Source: an uncultured Lachnospiraceae bacterium
GTDB lineage: Bacteria; Bacillota_A; Clostridia; Lachnospirales; Lachnospiraceae
Length of the DNA: 6,314 nucleotides
Direction: 5' to 3'
Assembly (NCBI GenBank): GCA_946614075.1
Contig: CAMOGO010000074.1
Coordinates: 1 to 6,314, forward strand
Shown: in pieces, positions 1 to 5,415 of the stretch
Position numbering within the stretch: position 1 is the first letter of the stretch
Layout of the letters: the number at the start of each line of letters is the position of its first letter
The notes under the pieces: generated by a model
Database searches by the model: none
What the model was told of the DNA's origin: nothing
The model's input: only the letters and a program-made list of their open reading frames with translations
Program-made: the position numbers and the translations under genes

Positions 1-1
1 C

Positions 2-361
2 GCACCGGACTGGGACGAGCCGATCGAGTCTAAGCACTTCAAGGGACAGGTCCTCATCCTGACCGACTACACGACGAGGGGCTGCATCGAGAACTGCGTC
101 GCGATGGCAAAGAAAGCCGACCGCGTCACCGTCCTCGGCCGTCCCACCTTCGGAGACAAGGGCTGGTACAATCCGACCACACAGGTCCTCTGCCCGGACT
201 ACTCCGTCGAATACCCGGCCGGCGTCAGCGAGGCCTTTTTACAGGGTGACTACTCTGCTCTCGGCGGAGTGAAGCCGGACATCGAGTTCCCCTACGACCC
301 TATGATCGCTGAAACCTACGAGTTTTTCCTGGACGCATTCAAAAAAGAAAAGCAAGCATAA
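2..361 (+). CDS. S41-family (C-terminal processing peptidase-like) protein, C-terminal fragment
   Basis: The 5' end lies outside the window; 119 residues and the TAA stop are visible. The fragment has the fold signature of the S41 (Tsp/CtpA) catalytic core: a strand 'GQVLILTD', a helix around 'CIENCVAMAK', then 'VTVLGRPTFGD', and near the end 'GGVKPDIEF', which matches the family's usual 'GV.PDi.v'. Family members cleave proteins near their C-termini, usually in the envelope, with a Ser-Lys dyad. Aligned without gaps to E. coli Tsp (S430, three residues before the conserved Glu, and K455 after 'TFG'), the Ser position here is Gly27 ('TTRGCIEN') and the Lys position is Asp52, with Lys53 next to it. 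Either this is a catalytically altered homologue or it belongs to an S41 subgroup with a different active-site layout. The N-terminal part, including any signal peptide or PDZ domain, cannot be seen. The fold assignment is fairly secure; peptidase activity is not. Confidence 0.72.
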   Translation, partial: APDWDEPIESKHFKGQVLILTDYTTRGCIENCVAMAKKADRVTVLGRPTFGDKGWYNPTTQVLCPDYSVEYPAGVSEAFLQGDYSALGGVKPDIEFPYDPMIAETYEFFLDAFKKEKQA

Positions 362-403
362 GCGCTGAATGCCGGCAACCATTACCTTTGGGCGGCCGTG
401 CGC

Positions 404-446
404 AAAAAAGGCAGGGGCCATCGCAAACGCGATGACCCCTCTTTTG
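404..446 (-). terminator. Bidirectional intrinsic terminator between convergent genes
   Basis: The arms 413-424 (AGGGGCCATCGC) and 429-440 (GCGATGACCCCT) form a 12-bp stem with a 4-nt loop. Read on the minus strand, the only imperfect pair is a U-G wobble, and the hairpin is followed by a run of six T (complement of 404-409) after GCC, so it should end the flavin reductase transcript about 60 nt past its stop codon. Read on the plus strand, the same position is a C-A mismatch and the tract is the weaker CTTTTG, which could still serve the S41 gene. This sits in the 141-bp gap between the two stop codons. Confidence 0.8.
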
Positions 447-502
447 ATTCATATGAATGCTTTCGCAAAAAGCTTTTCCAGGCTTTTAAAGCCTATCCAG
501 CT

Positions 503-2263
503 TTACTCTGCTGCCAGCTTTCTTCCCAGCATGTACGGGAAGGTGTTGCAGGTGCTGGACAGGTTGTGTCCGCAGATAGCGAAGTTGTAGCAGACGCCGT
601 ACATATCGCCGACCATGATACCGACGTTGTACAGACCCTCGATCGGGTTGTCATCTGCGTCGCAGACCTGCATCTCAGCGTTGGTGCGAAGACCACCGGT
701 GATGCAAAGGAAGTTGCCGCTGTTCAGGACATACTTGTAGCCGTAGAACGGGCCATTCTCGATTGCTACGAGCTCGGAAGGATCCTTCTGGAACTCCGGA
801 TCATAGCCATCCTTGCAGTACTGGTTGTACTCAGCCATGGTAGCCAGAGCCTGCTCAGCATCGATGTCATCCCACTGTGCAAACAGCTCCTCCAGAGTGT
901 CAGCCTTGATGTAGGTGCCATTGCCTGCCAGCATCTCCCAGTTCTCAAGCTCTTCCTCAGGAGTCTTGCCTGTAGGGCCATTCCAGCTTCCGTCACCATC
1001 GACGGTGCAGCCAAAGGTGTACCACATATCGTTGTGCTTTGCATAGTCAGCATTCCATACGTAGTAGTTGGTCATATCCTTCTGCTGCTTCAGAGCCCAT
1101 GCGGAGTAAGAGCAAAGGGTATCCTCATTCATGAAACGCTTTCCTGCCTTGTTCAGGTTGATCGTCTGAACGTTGGAAATGCAGTGGGAATACGGTCCAT
1201 TCAGGTTGTCAACCATAGCAGCGTTCGGATAGGTCTTCTGCCATGCAGCGCCAACCCAAAGACCCATCTTCTGGCCATCGCCCGGGAACAGGCCGCCGAA
1301 CTGGAAGCCGGCATCGTAGTTGACATCGTACTCACCCAGGATATCCATAGCCTGCGGAGCATACTTAGCCATCATCTCATGGTTCTGGGAGAAATCGCCG
1401 GTAGCCATGACGATCGCCTTGCGGCCGACGAACTTGACATACTCGCCATCTGCGTTCAGAGCAACAACAGCGCTTACGCGGCCGGTGTTGTCATCCTCAC
1501 GTACCAGGTACTGAGCGACGGTATTGTACATGATGGTACCACCATTCTTGATGATCTCATGCTCGTACATATCGTTGACAAGGCCCTGACCGAAAGCAGC
1601 ACCGAAGTTGATATTTCCGCCGAAAAGCTCTGCGCTCTTGAATACGGAGAAATCACCCTCCGGACCCGGGCAGTAGGTGAAGTTGTGGGAAGCTGCCGCG
1701 AAGTCAAACAGACCATCGCAATCGCTGTAAGGCATCTCCAGGGTGACGTTTGCACCGTAGGACTCCATCTTGTCGATCAGCCAGTTCATGGACTCGGTGT
1801 TGTTGTTGAGCCACTTGGACCACTTAGCCTGGTCAACCAGGTAACCATTGGAGAGGTACTCCTGCTTAATTCTCTTAGCAAGGTTCTCCGGCTTGTAATC
1901 CATGATGCCGTAGTCATGCTGGGTCTTGGTGTCGATACCATGGTTGGAACCACCACGCTCTACATGATGGGAACTGGCTGCGAACAGGATAACCTCAGCA
2001 CCTGCCTCGGTAGCAGCGCAAGCGCAGCAAAGACCGGAAACACCAGCACCAATGACGATGATGTCTGCCTCATAGGTTTCCTTGATTTCCTCTTCCGGAA
2101 CCGGATCCGGAGCGATCTCGAAGCTAGCCTTCATCTCGGCTGCATCGTCCATCATTTCCTCGGCAGCCTCTCCCTCGGCCATAACCGGCATTGCGCTCAT
2201 AGCGGCAACAGCAGCAGCGGTTGCCGCGGAGCCCTTCAGAAAATCACGACGTGACATTCTCAT
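503..2263 (-). CDS. Tat-exported FAD-dependent reductase, fumarate reductase/flavocytochrome c superfamily
   Basis: This is a 586-residue protein. The N-terminus is a twin-arginine signal: 'SRRDFLK' at 4-10, an Ala-rich hydrophobic segment to about 25, and likely cleavage after 'VMA' (A29), so it should fold with FAD in the cytoplasm and act outside the membrane. An acidic spacer (30-60) follows. The FAD-binding Rossmann motif GAGVSG is at 72-77 after 'ADIIVI'. Further FAD_binding_2-type motifs are 'ATGDF' (287-291), 'GDGQKMGLWVGA' (328-339), 'NKAGKRFMNED' (371-381) and 'ITGGLRTNAEMQV...PIEGLYNVG' (521-548). There is no FMN_bind domain and no CXXCH haem motif. The usual C-terminal 'NRLGGN' arginine motif is replaced by 'YNFAICGHN', and the usual His before 'TMGG' is not seen, so plain fumarate reduction is unlikely. 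Relatives reduce enoates, aromatic acrylates or steroids; the substrate and electron donor are unknown. The ATG at 2263 is preferred because AGGAAGG lies 10 nt upstream; a second ATG at 2257 is possible. It is transcribed divergently from a LysR gene. Confidence 0.85.
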   Translation of the reverse strand: MRMSRRDFLKGSAATAAAVAAMSAMPVMAEGEAAEEMMDDAAEMKASFEIAPDPVPEEEIKETYEADIIVIGAGVSGLCCACAATEAGAEVILFAASSHHVERGGSNHGIDTKTQHDYGIMDYKPENLAKRIKQEYLSNGYLVDQAKWSKWLNNNTESMNWLIDKMESYGANVTLEMPYSDCDGLFDFAAASHNFTYCPGPEGDFSVFKSAELFGGNINFGAAFGQGLVNDMYEHEIIKNGGTIMYNTVAQYLVREDDNTGRVSAVVALNADGEYVKFVGRKAIVMATGDFSQNHEMMAKYAPQAMDILGEYDVNYDAGFQFGGLFPGDGQKMGLWVGAAWQKTYPNAAMVDNLNGPYSHCISNVQTINLNKAGKRFMNEDTLCSYSAWALKQQKDMTNYYVWNADYAKHNDMWYTFGCTVDGDGSWNGPTGKTPEEELENWEMLAGNGTYIKADTLEELFAQWDDIDAEQALATMAEYNQYCKDGYDPEFQKDPSELVAIENGPFYGYKYVLNSGNFLCITGGLRTNAEMQVCDADDNPIEGLYNVGIMVGDMYGVCYNFAICGHNLSSTCNTFPYMLGRKLAAE

Positions 2264-2320
2264 AGTTCAATTACCTTCCTTTCGTTTTGTGAAGATTGAC
2301 TGAAAACGCGACATTATTAA

Positions 2321-2341
2321 GGGTTTTTCTGGGAAAAACCC
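2321..2341 (-). promoter_or_regulatory. Perfect 9-bp hairpin at the predicted 5' end of the reductase mRNA
   Basis: GGGTTTTTC (2321-2329) and GAAAAACCC (2333-2341) are perfect inverted arms around a 3-nt loop. On the minus strand the hairpin starts a few nucleotides after the position expected for the transcription start from the TATAAT at 2353-2358, so the mRNA would begin with a stem-loop. It lacks a U-tract on either side (TTAATAATG on the minus strand), so it is not a convincing terminator. It could protect the 5' end or be a regulator site; both are inference. Confidence 0.5.
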
Positions 2342-2352
2342 CTATAATCTCT

Positions 2353-2358
2353 ATTATA
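2353..2358 (-). promoter_or_regulatory. Candidate -10 element for the flavin reductase gene
   Basis: ATTATA on the plus strand gives a consensus TATAAT on the minus strand, about 90 nt upstream of the reductase ATG. No good -35 hexamer is found 16-18 bp upstream. A weak -35 would be expected of a promoter that needs activation by the adjacent divergent LysR-type protein. The assignment rests on the -10 and position only. Confidence 0.45.
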
Positions 2359-2401
2359 ATCCGTTAATCTTCAAAAGAAAGCATATTCTATTAATTTTAA
2401 T

Positions 2402-2444
2402 GCAACTTATAGTTGCCTTACCTAGTAGTTTTAGTGTAAACTAA
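2402..2444. promoter_or_regulatory. Two dyads in the lysR/reductase intergenic region, candidate LysR-type operator
   Basis: GCAACT (2402-2407) and AGTTGC (2411-2416) form a perfect dyad with a 3-bp centre. Just downstream, TTAGT (2431-2435) and ACTAA (2440-2444) form a second dyad with a 4-bp centre; it contains T-N11-A spacing (2432 to 2444), as in LysR-type boxes. Both lie 75-120 bp upstream of the lysR start and 45 bp or more upstream of the putative reductase -10, a usual place for an autoregulatory and activating site. A weak lysR promoter (TTGCCT 2413-2418, 18 bp, TAAACT 2437-2442) would overlap both dyads. Binding is inferred. Confidence 0.4.
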
Positions 2445-2507
2445 TGCTTGACATCAAATTCTTCCTTGACCGTGCCCGGCCCTGCTTCCCTGCCGGCGAT
2501 TCACTAC

Positions 2508-2512
2508 GGAGG
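2508..2512 (+). promoter_or_regulatory. Ribosome binding site fixing a TTG start for the LysR gene
   Basis: A full GGAGG lies 8 nt before the TTG at 2521. The in-frame GTG at 2512 overlaps this site and so cannot be its start codon. This sets the protein's N-terminus as M-I-D-I-R-S-L, which matches the usual short lead-in to the LysR helix-turn-helix. Confidence 0.8.
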
Positions 2513-2520
2513 TGCTTTCC

Positions 2521-3417
2521 TTGATTGATATTCGCTCCCTGCAGTATTTCATGGTTCTGACCAGGACCTTAAACTATACCCATGCCGCCTCTGAGCTGCA
2601 TCTGACCCGTCAGGCGCTTGCCAAATCCATTCACCGCCTGGAGGAGGAGCTCGGGGAACCTCTTTTTACCTCAAACCGCAGCGTCCTGCAGCTGACAGCC
2701 GAGGGGGAGCGCATCCGCCGGGCGGCAGCCTTACTTCTTTCGGCCTACGACACCTTCACCCAGGATGTCTTCGGGGAGAAAAAGACGTATTCCCTTTTCG
2801 TCGCTTTAGCAACCGGGACCCGCATCTCGCTGCCACCTCACGCTTTTTCAACGTTCCATCTGGAGAATCCGGACATCTCCCTGATCTTAGAGGATATGAA
2901 CACGGACGCAGCCGTGGCCGCCGTACGCCGGGGAGAGGCGGAGATTGCCCTGGTTGGCTCGATCCCTGCGTATCTGACTGAATTTGACAGCATGCTGGTC
3001 CGTCATACCGGACTGCGGCTTGCCGTCCCTATCGATAACGCTCTTTACAACCGGGATTATCTGACGATTACCGACCTGCAGGGGCAGCCTTTGGTTACCG
3101 CAGGGCCTCGCAACCATGTCCACCGCTTTCTCTCCGAGCAATGTCAGAAAGCCGGCATAAAGCCAGACTATGCCTTTATGACCTCCGATGCATCGCTCCT
3201 GACTGCATATGCCCAGGAAAAGCATTGTCTGTATTTTGCCTTCCCTCCGGACATTCTCCCGACTCCCGAGGGCTTCCGCATCCTCCCCCTGATCACGGAT
3301 CCGCCGGTCGCGATGCACACCTATGCCATAAAAAAAGCCGGCAGTACACTGTCGACTGCCGGCCAGATCTTATGGAATTATTTCAAAACGCTGGAGTTAC
3401 TGCCTACAGCAGAATGA
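2521..3417 (+). CDS. LysR-type transcriptional regulator
   Basis: With the TTG start the protein has 298 residues, normal for the family. Residues 1-60 are the winged helix-turn-helix: 'LQYFMVLTRTLNYTHAA', then 'LHLTRQALAKSIHRLEEEL' as the recognition region, then 'PLFTSNRSVLQLTAEG' as the wing. A linker helix follows to about 85. The rest, from 'YSLFVALATG', is the periplasmic-binding-protein-like effector domain. Its position, divergent from the Tat flavin reductase with a 257-bp shared region, points to control of that gene in response to the reductase's substrate or a related compound. This is inference from arrangement, since the effector domain does not reveal the ligand. The last 14 bp overlap the 3' end of convergent asnA, and its codons near 3330-3363 also encode a strong minus-strand terminator. 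Confidence 0.92.
   Translation: MIDIRSLQYFMVLTRTLNYTHAASELHLTRQALAKSIHRLEEELGEPLFTSNRSVLQLTAEGERIRRAAALLLSAYDTFTQDVFGEKKTYSLFVALATGTRISLPPHAFSTFHLENPDISLILEDMNTDAAVAAVRRGEAEIALVGSIPAYLTEFDSMLVRHTGLRLAVPIDNALYNRDYLTITDLQGQPLVTAGPRNHVHRFLSEQCQKAGIKPDYAFMTSDASLLTAYAQEKHCLYFAFPPDILPTPEGFRILPLITDPPVAMHTYAIKKAGSTLSTAGQILWNYFKTLELLPTAE
3330..3363 (-). terminator. Intrinsic terminator of asnA, embedded in lysR coding sequence
   Basis: GCCGGCAGT (3337-3345) and ACTGCCGGC (3355-3363) are perfect 9-bp arms with a 9-nt loop. On the minus strand the GC-rich stem is followed at once by seven T (complement of A 3330-3336). It lies about 40 nt beyond the asnA TAG, the expected spacing. The same bases are sense codons of lysR (Lys-Lys-Ala-Gly-Ser ... 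Thr-Ala-Gly). Confidence 0.88.
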
Positions 3418-4414
3418 TGCCCGTGCCCTCGCAGGCATTCTTCGTCTCCTCATCCCAGAGAGATACCTGCACCTCTCCGACATGGGCCTTCGCCAGAAGG
3501 AGCATGCAAAGACGGGACTGTCCGATACCACCGCCGATGGTGAGCGGCAGCTCATCGTTTAAAAGCATGCGGTGGAACAGCAGCTTACTGCGCTCTTCGC
3601 AGTGAGCTTTTTTCAGCTGGCTGGCCAGAGACTCGGCATCGACACGGATACCCATGGAGCTGATCTCCATCGCCATCCCCAGCGTCTCATGCCAGAAAAT
3701 CAGGTCGCCGTTTAACGCCCAGTCATCGTAGTCCGGAGCACGTCCGTCGTGCTTCTGTCCGGACTTCAGGAGGTCGCCGATCTGCATCAGGAAGATGGTT
3801 TTGTACTTGCGGGCCGCCTCATTCTCTCTTTCCTTCGGCGTCAGCTCCGGATACATATCCTCGAGCTCCTGCGTGGTGAGGAAGGTCACATTTCTCTCGA
3901 GCTCAATGTCATTCAGGCTCGGGAACGCCCACTTCAGCTCATCCAGCGTACCGCAGATCGCACCGACGATACGGTTGACCGTATCCTTCAGATAGGCAAT
4001 GTTCCTCATGTCGCGGTCAATGACCTTCTCCCAGTCCCACTGGTCTACGTAGATCGAGTGCAGGTTGTCCAGCTCCTCGTCACGACGGATCGCGTTCATA
4101 TCCGCTACCAGGCCGTTTCCCACGCGGAAATCGTACTGCTTGAGCGCCATTCTCTTCCACTTTGCAAGAGACTGCACGACCTGTCCATCCTTGCCGACCG
4201 CGGGAATATCAAAGGAGACCGGTCTCTCCACGCCATTCAGATCATCATTAAGACCCGTCGTCGGATCTACGAAAAGCGGTGCGGTGACACGCTTCAGATG
4301 CAGCGCAGCACACAGCTTCACCTGGAATATCTGCTTGATCTTTCCGATCGCCTTTTGTGTGTCGTACAGACCCAGCGCTGATGTATAACCTTCCGGTACG
4401 ATAGTCTTGGACAT
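3404..4414 (-). CDS. asnA: Aspartate-ammonia ligase (asparagine synthetase A)
   Basis: AsnA makes asparagine in the cytosol from aspartate and free ammonia with ATP, through beta-aspartyl-AMP, and has a class II aminoacyl-tRNA synthetase-like fold. The 336-residue length is close to the 330 of the E. coli enzyme. Conserved blocks occur in order: 'APLFVDPTTGLNDDLNG' (45-61), 'SLAKWKR' (82-88), 'HSIYVDQWDWEK' (119-130), 'RAPDYDDWALNGDL' (225-238), 'ISSMGIRVDAESL' (251-263) and 'GGGIGQSRLCMLLL' (304-317). By alignment from memory, E. coli D46, S72, K77 and R255 correspond to D57, S82, K87 and R257, all kept, so it should be active. The ATG at 4414 is chosen because AGGGAG lies 8 nt upstream; a GTG at 4432 lacks a comparable site. 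It is a single-gene unit with its own promoter and terminator. No T-box motif is seen in the leader. Confidence 0.96.
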   Translation of the reverse strand: MSKTIVPEGYTSALGLYDTQKAIGKIKQIFQVKLCAALHLKRVTAPLFVDPTTGLNDDLNGVERPVSFDIPAVGKDGQVVQSLAKWKRMALKQYDFRVGNGLVADMNAIRRDEELDNLHSIYVDQWDWEKVIDRDMRNIAYLKDTVNRIVGAICGTLDELKWAFPSLNDIELERNVTFLTTQELEDMYPELTPKERENEAARKYKTIFLMQIGDLLKSGQKHDGRAPDYDDWALNGDLIFWHETLGMAMEISSMGIRVDAESLASQLKKAHCEERSKLLFHRMLLNDELPLTIGGGIGQSRLCMLLLAKAHVGEVQVSLWDEETKNACEGTGIILL

Positions 4415-4526
4415 AATCTGGTCTCCCTTCACTCAATACTTGATTGCCGGAAAACGTGGCGGATTGCTCCGTTCTTCAAAACGGCCCAGCCTTCCGGGCA
4501 TCCTCACTCCGCTTTCATAAAATATG
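4415..4526 (-). promoter_or_regulatory. Structured asnA leader RNA, about 110 nt
   Basis: From the predicted start near 4526 to the ATG, the minus-strand transcript can form an outer stem of 8 bp with one bulged base (complements of 4492-4500 and 4445-4452; TGCC-C-GGAA with TTCCGGCA). Inside it is a 5-bp hairpin (complement of 4469-4473 and 4480-4484; CCGTT and AACGG). The T-box consensus (TGGNACCGCG) is absent and no U-tract follows, so it matches no riboswitch class known to me. Function, if any, is unknown. Confidence 0.35.
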
Positions 4527-4532
4527 GTAGGT

Positions 4533-4561
4533 ATTATACATCAGGATTTTCCGATTGAAAA
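4533..4561 (-). promoter_or_regulatory. asnA promoter
   Basis: On the minus strand TTTTCA (complement of 4556-4561) is a 4/6 match to the -35, followed by a 17-bp spacer and a perfect TATAAT (complement of 4533-4538). Start of transcription is expected near 4526, giving a leader of about 110 nt. Confidence 0.72.
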
Positions 4562-4569
4562 CCAGATAA

Positions 4570-4591
4570 ATTGTATCGAGTAGGATACAAT
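4570..4591. promoter_or_regulatory. Perfect palindrome in the asnA/TM2 divergent region, candidate operator
   Basis: ATTGTATC (4570-4577) and GATACAAT (4584-4591) are exact inverted arms of 8 bp around a 6-bp centre. The site begins 9 bp behind the asnA -35 and lies just upstream of a stray plus-strand TATAAT (4597-4602). The spacing of about 14 bp between half-site centres suits a dimeric helix-turn-helix regulator. I do not recognise the regulator family. Confidence 0.5.
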
Positions 4592-4634
4592 ACGTGTATA
4601 ATAACGCATTTGCCAGCCCTTTTTCACAGAAAAG

Positions 4635-4663
4635 GTGACAACCTCGTCCGAAACGTGTAAAAT
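4635..4663 (+). promoter_or_regulatory. Promoter of the zinc-ribbon/TM2 gene
   Basis: GTGACA (4635-4640, 5/6 match) and TAAAAT (4658-4663, 5/6 match) are separated by exactly 17 bp. Transcription would start near 4670, giving a leader of only about 25 nt that holds the AGGAGAG ribosome site (4677-4683) 10 nt before the ATG. The -35 is overlapped by a 6-bp-arm dyad, CCTTTT (4618-4623) and AAAAGG (4630-4635). Confidence 0.7.
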
Positions 4664-4693
4664 AGGGTCATCCTACAGGAGAGTATTTGACCC

Positions 4694-5413
4694 ATGAGTT
4701 CCAAAAACACCTGGACGTGCCGCTTCTGCGGCGCAGAAAACAAAAACAGCCAGAAATCAAGCCGCTGCGCAAACTGTGGCATAGACCGTTCCTATTCCCT
4801 CGAGGACTACTCGGTCTTTTTTTCGCTGACCGACACCCAGACGCAGCAGTACGAAAAGAAAAAGCTCGTAAAAATCGAGGTCTCTGCCGAGCAGGCAGTA
4901 CCGAAGGCTGCTATCTCCAAGGCTGCCGCTTCCGCGACCATCCCTGTGACAAAATCCTCGGACAAACAGACAAAAGCATCTCCGACCACATCATCACAGA
5001 CTGCATCATCCCGGGCCGCAGCATCTCCTACCACGTCATCACAGACTGCGTCCTCGCAGACCTCGGCTTCGCAGACTGCGACGGTCTCACAAACAGAGAT
5101 CTCTCAGGCCGAAACCGCCAGCCACAATCAAAGCTCCGGTTGGAATCAAGGCTCCTCCGGCGAATATACGCTGCGGACGAACCCGGCACAGACCCCCTCG
5201 GTCCCGACCCACAGCCCGAAAAACCGCTGGCTTGCCCTGGTACTTTGCGTCTGCCTGGGCTTCTTCGGCGTCCACTATTTCTACGTAGGCCGCTGGAAGA
5301 AAGGCACCCTGTACATCTTCACGCTCGGCTTCCTCTACATCGGCTGGCTGATCGATATTCTCATCGTCCTGTTTGGGTATTTTAAGGACTCAGACGGACT
5401 TTATCTGAAGTAA
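4694..5413 (+). CDS. Zinc-ribbon and TM2-domain membrane protein with Ser/Thr/Gln-rich linker
   Basis: The protein has 239 residues in three parts. Residues 7-29 are a small zinc ribbon, W7, C9-x2-C12, N16, C25-x2-C28, resembling RanBP2-type fingers but with a longer loop. Residues about 65-170 are low-complexity, rich in Ser, Thr, Ala and Gln, with a repeated ASPTTSSQTASS unit. Residues 176-239 are a TM2 domain: 'KNRWLALVLCVCLGFFGVHYFYVGRWKKG', then a second hydrophobic segment ending in 'IDILIVLFGYF', with the characteristic G-x-x-x-F-Y-x-G turn and Asp in helix 2. The domain order suggests a two-pass inner-membrane protein with a cytosolic zinc ribbon. TM2 proteins have no settled biochemical role in bacteria, so no function is assigned. 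The gene ends 2 bp before the stop of convergent rsmF; a candidate terminator lies some 350 nt further on. Confidence 0.88.
   Translation: MSSKNTWTCRFCGAENKNSQKSSRCANCGIDRSYSLEDYSVFFSLTDTQTQQYEKKKLVKIEVSAEQAVPKAAISKAAASATIPVTKSSDKQTKASPTTSSQTASSRAAASPTTSSQTASSQTSASQTATVSQTEISQAETASHNQSSGWNQGSSGEYTLRTNPAQTPSVPTHSPKNRWLALVLCVCLGFFGVHYFYVGRWKKGTLYIFTLGFLYIGWLIDILIVLFGYFKDSDGLYLK
4976..5055 (+). repeat. Two 35-bp direct repeats (45-bp period) in the TM2-protein linker
   Basis: Copies at 4976-5010 and 5021-5055 differ at 4 of 35 positions and both encode ASPTTSSQTASS in frame. The period is 45 bp (15 residues). Shorter SQT-type echoes continue to about 5110. The differences fall mostly in third codon positions, so the duplication is not brand new. 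Confidence 0.85.
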
Positions 5414-5415
5414 TG

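Noticed and set aside
467..494. Short palindromes AAAAGCTTTT and AGGCTTT/AAAGCCT just past the reductase stop.
   Set aside because: Loops are too tight or stems too AT-rich for a terminator, and a strong terminator lies 30-60 nt further on.
398..2254. A very long open frame (618 codons) on the plus strand opposite the flavin reductase.
   Set aside because: It has no ribosome site or recognisable domain. It mirrors the reductase gene exactly and is explained by codon bias that leaves the antisense frame open.
2343..2360. Two plus-strand TATAAT hexamers as a lysR promoter.
   Set aside because: Neither has a reasonable -35 at 16-18 bp, and they lie about 160 bp before the lysR start. The 2355-2360 copy overlaps the minus-strand -10.
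2448..2453. Perfect TTGACA upstream of lysR.
   Set aside because: No acceptable -10 hexamer lies 15-19 bp downstream; the region is GC-rich.
2512..2514. GTG as the start codon of the LysR gene.
   Set aside because: It overlaps the GGAGG ribosome site; the TTG at 2521 has ideal 8-nt spacing.
3541..3560. Small hairpin (TGAGC/GCTCA) followed by TCGTTT as a lysR terminator inside asnA.
   Set aside because: The stem is only 5 bp and the T-run only three; too weak to call.
4430..4432. GTG at 4432 as the asnA start, adding six residues.
   Set aside because: No ribosome site stands at the right distance, whereas the ATG at 4414 has AGGGAG 8 nt upstream and gives the family's usual N-terminus.
4597..4602. 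TATAAT as the main promoter of the TM2 gene.
   Set aside because: Its best -35 (TTGTAT, 4571-4576) is 20 bp away; the pair at 4635-4663 is much better. It may be a minor start.
4415..4693. T-box riboswitch upstream of asnA.
   Set aside because: The conserved T-box sequence and a terminator/antiterminator pair are both absent.
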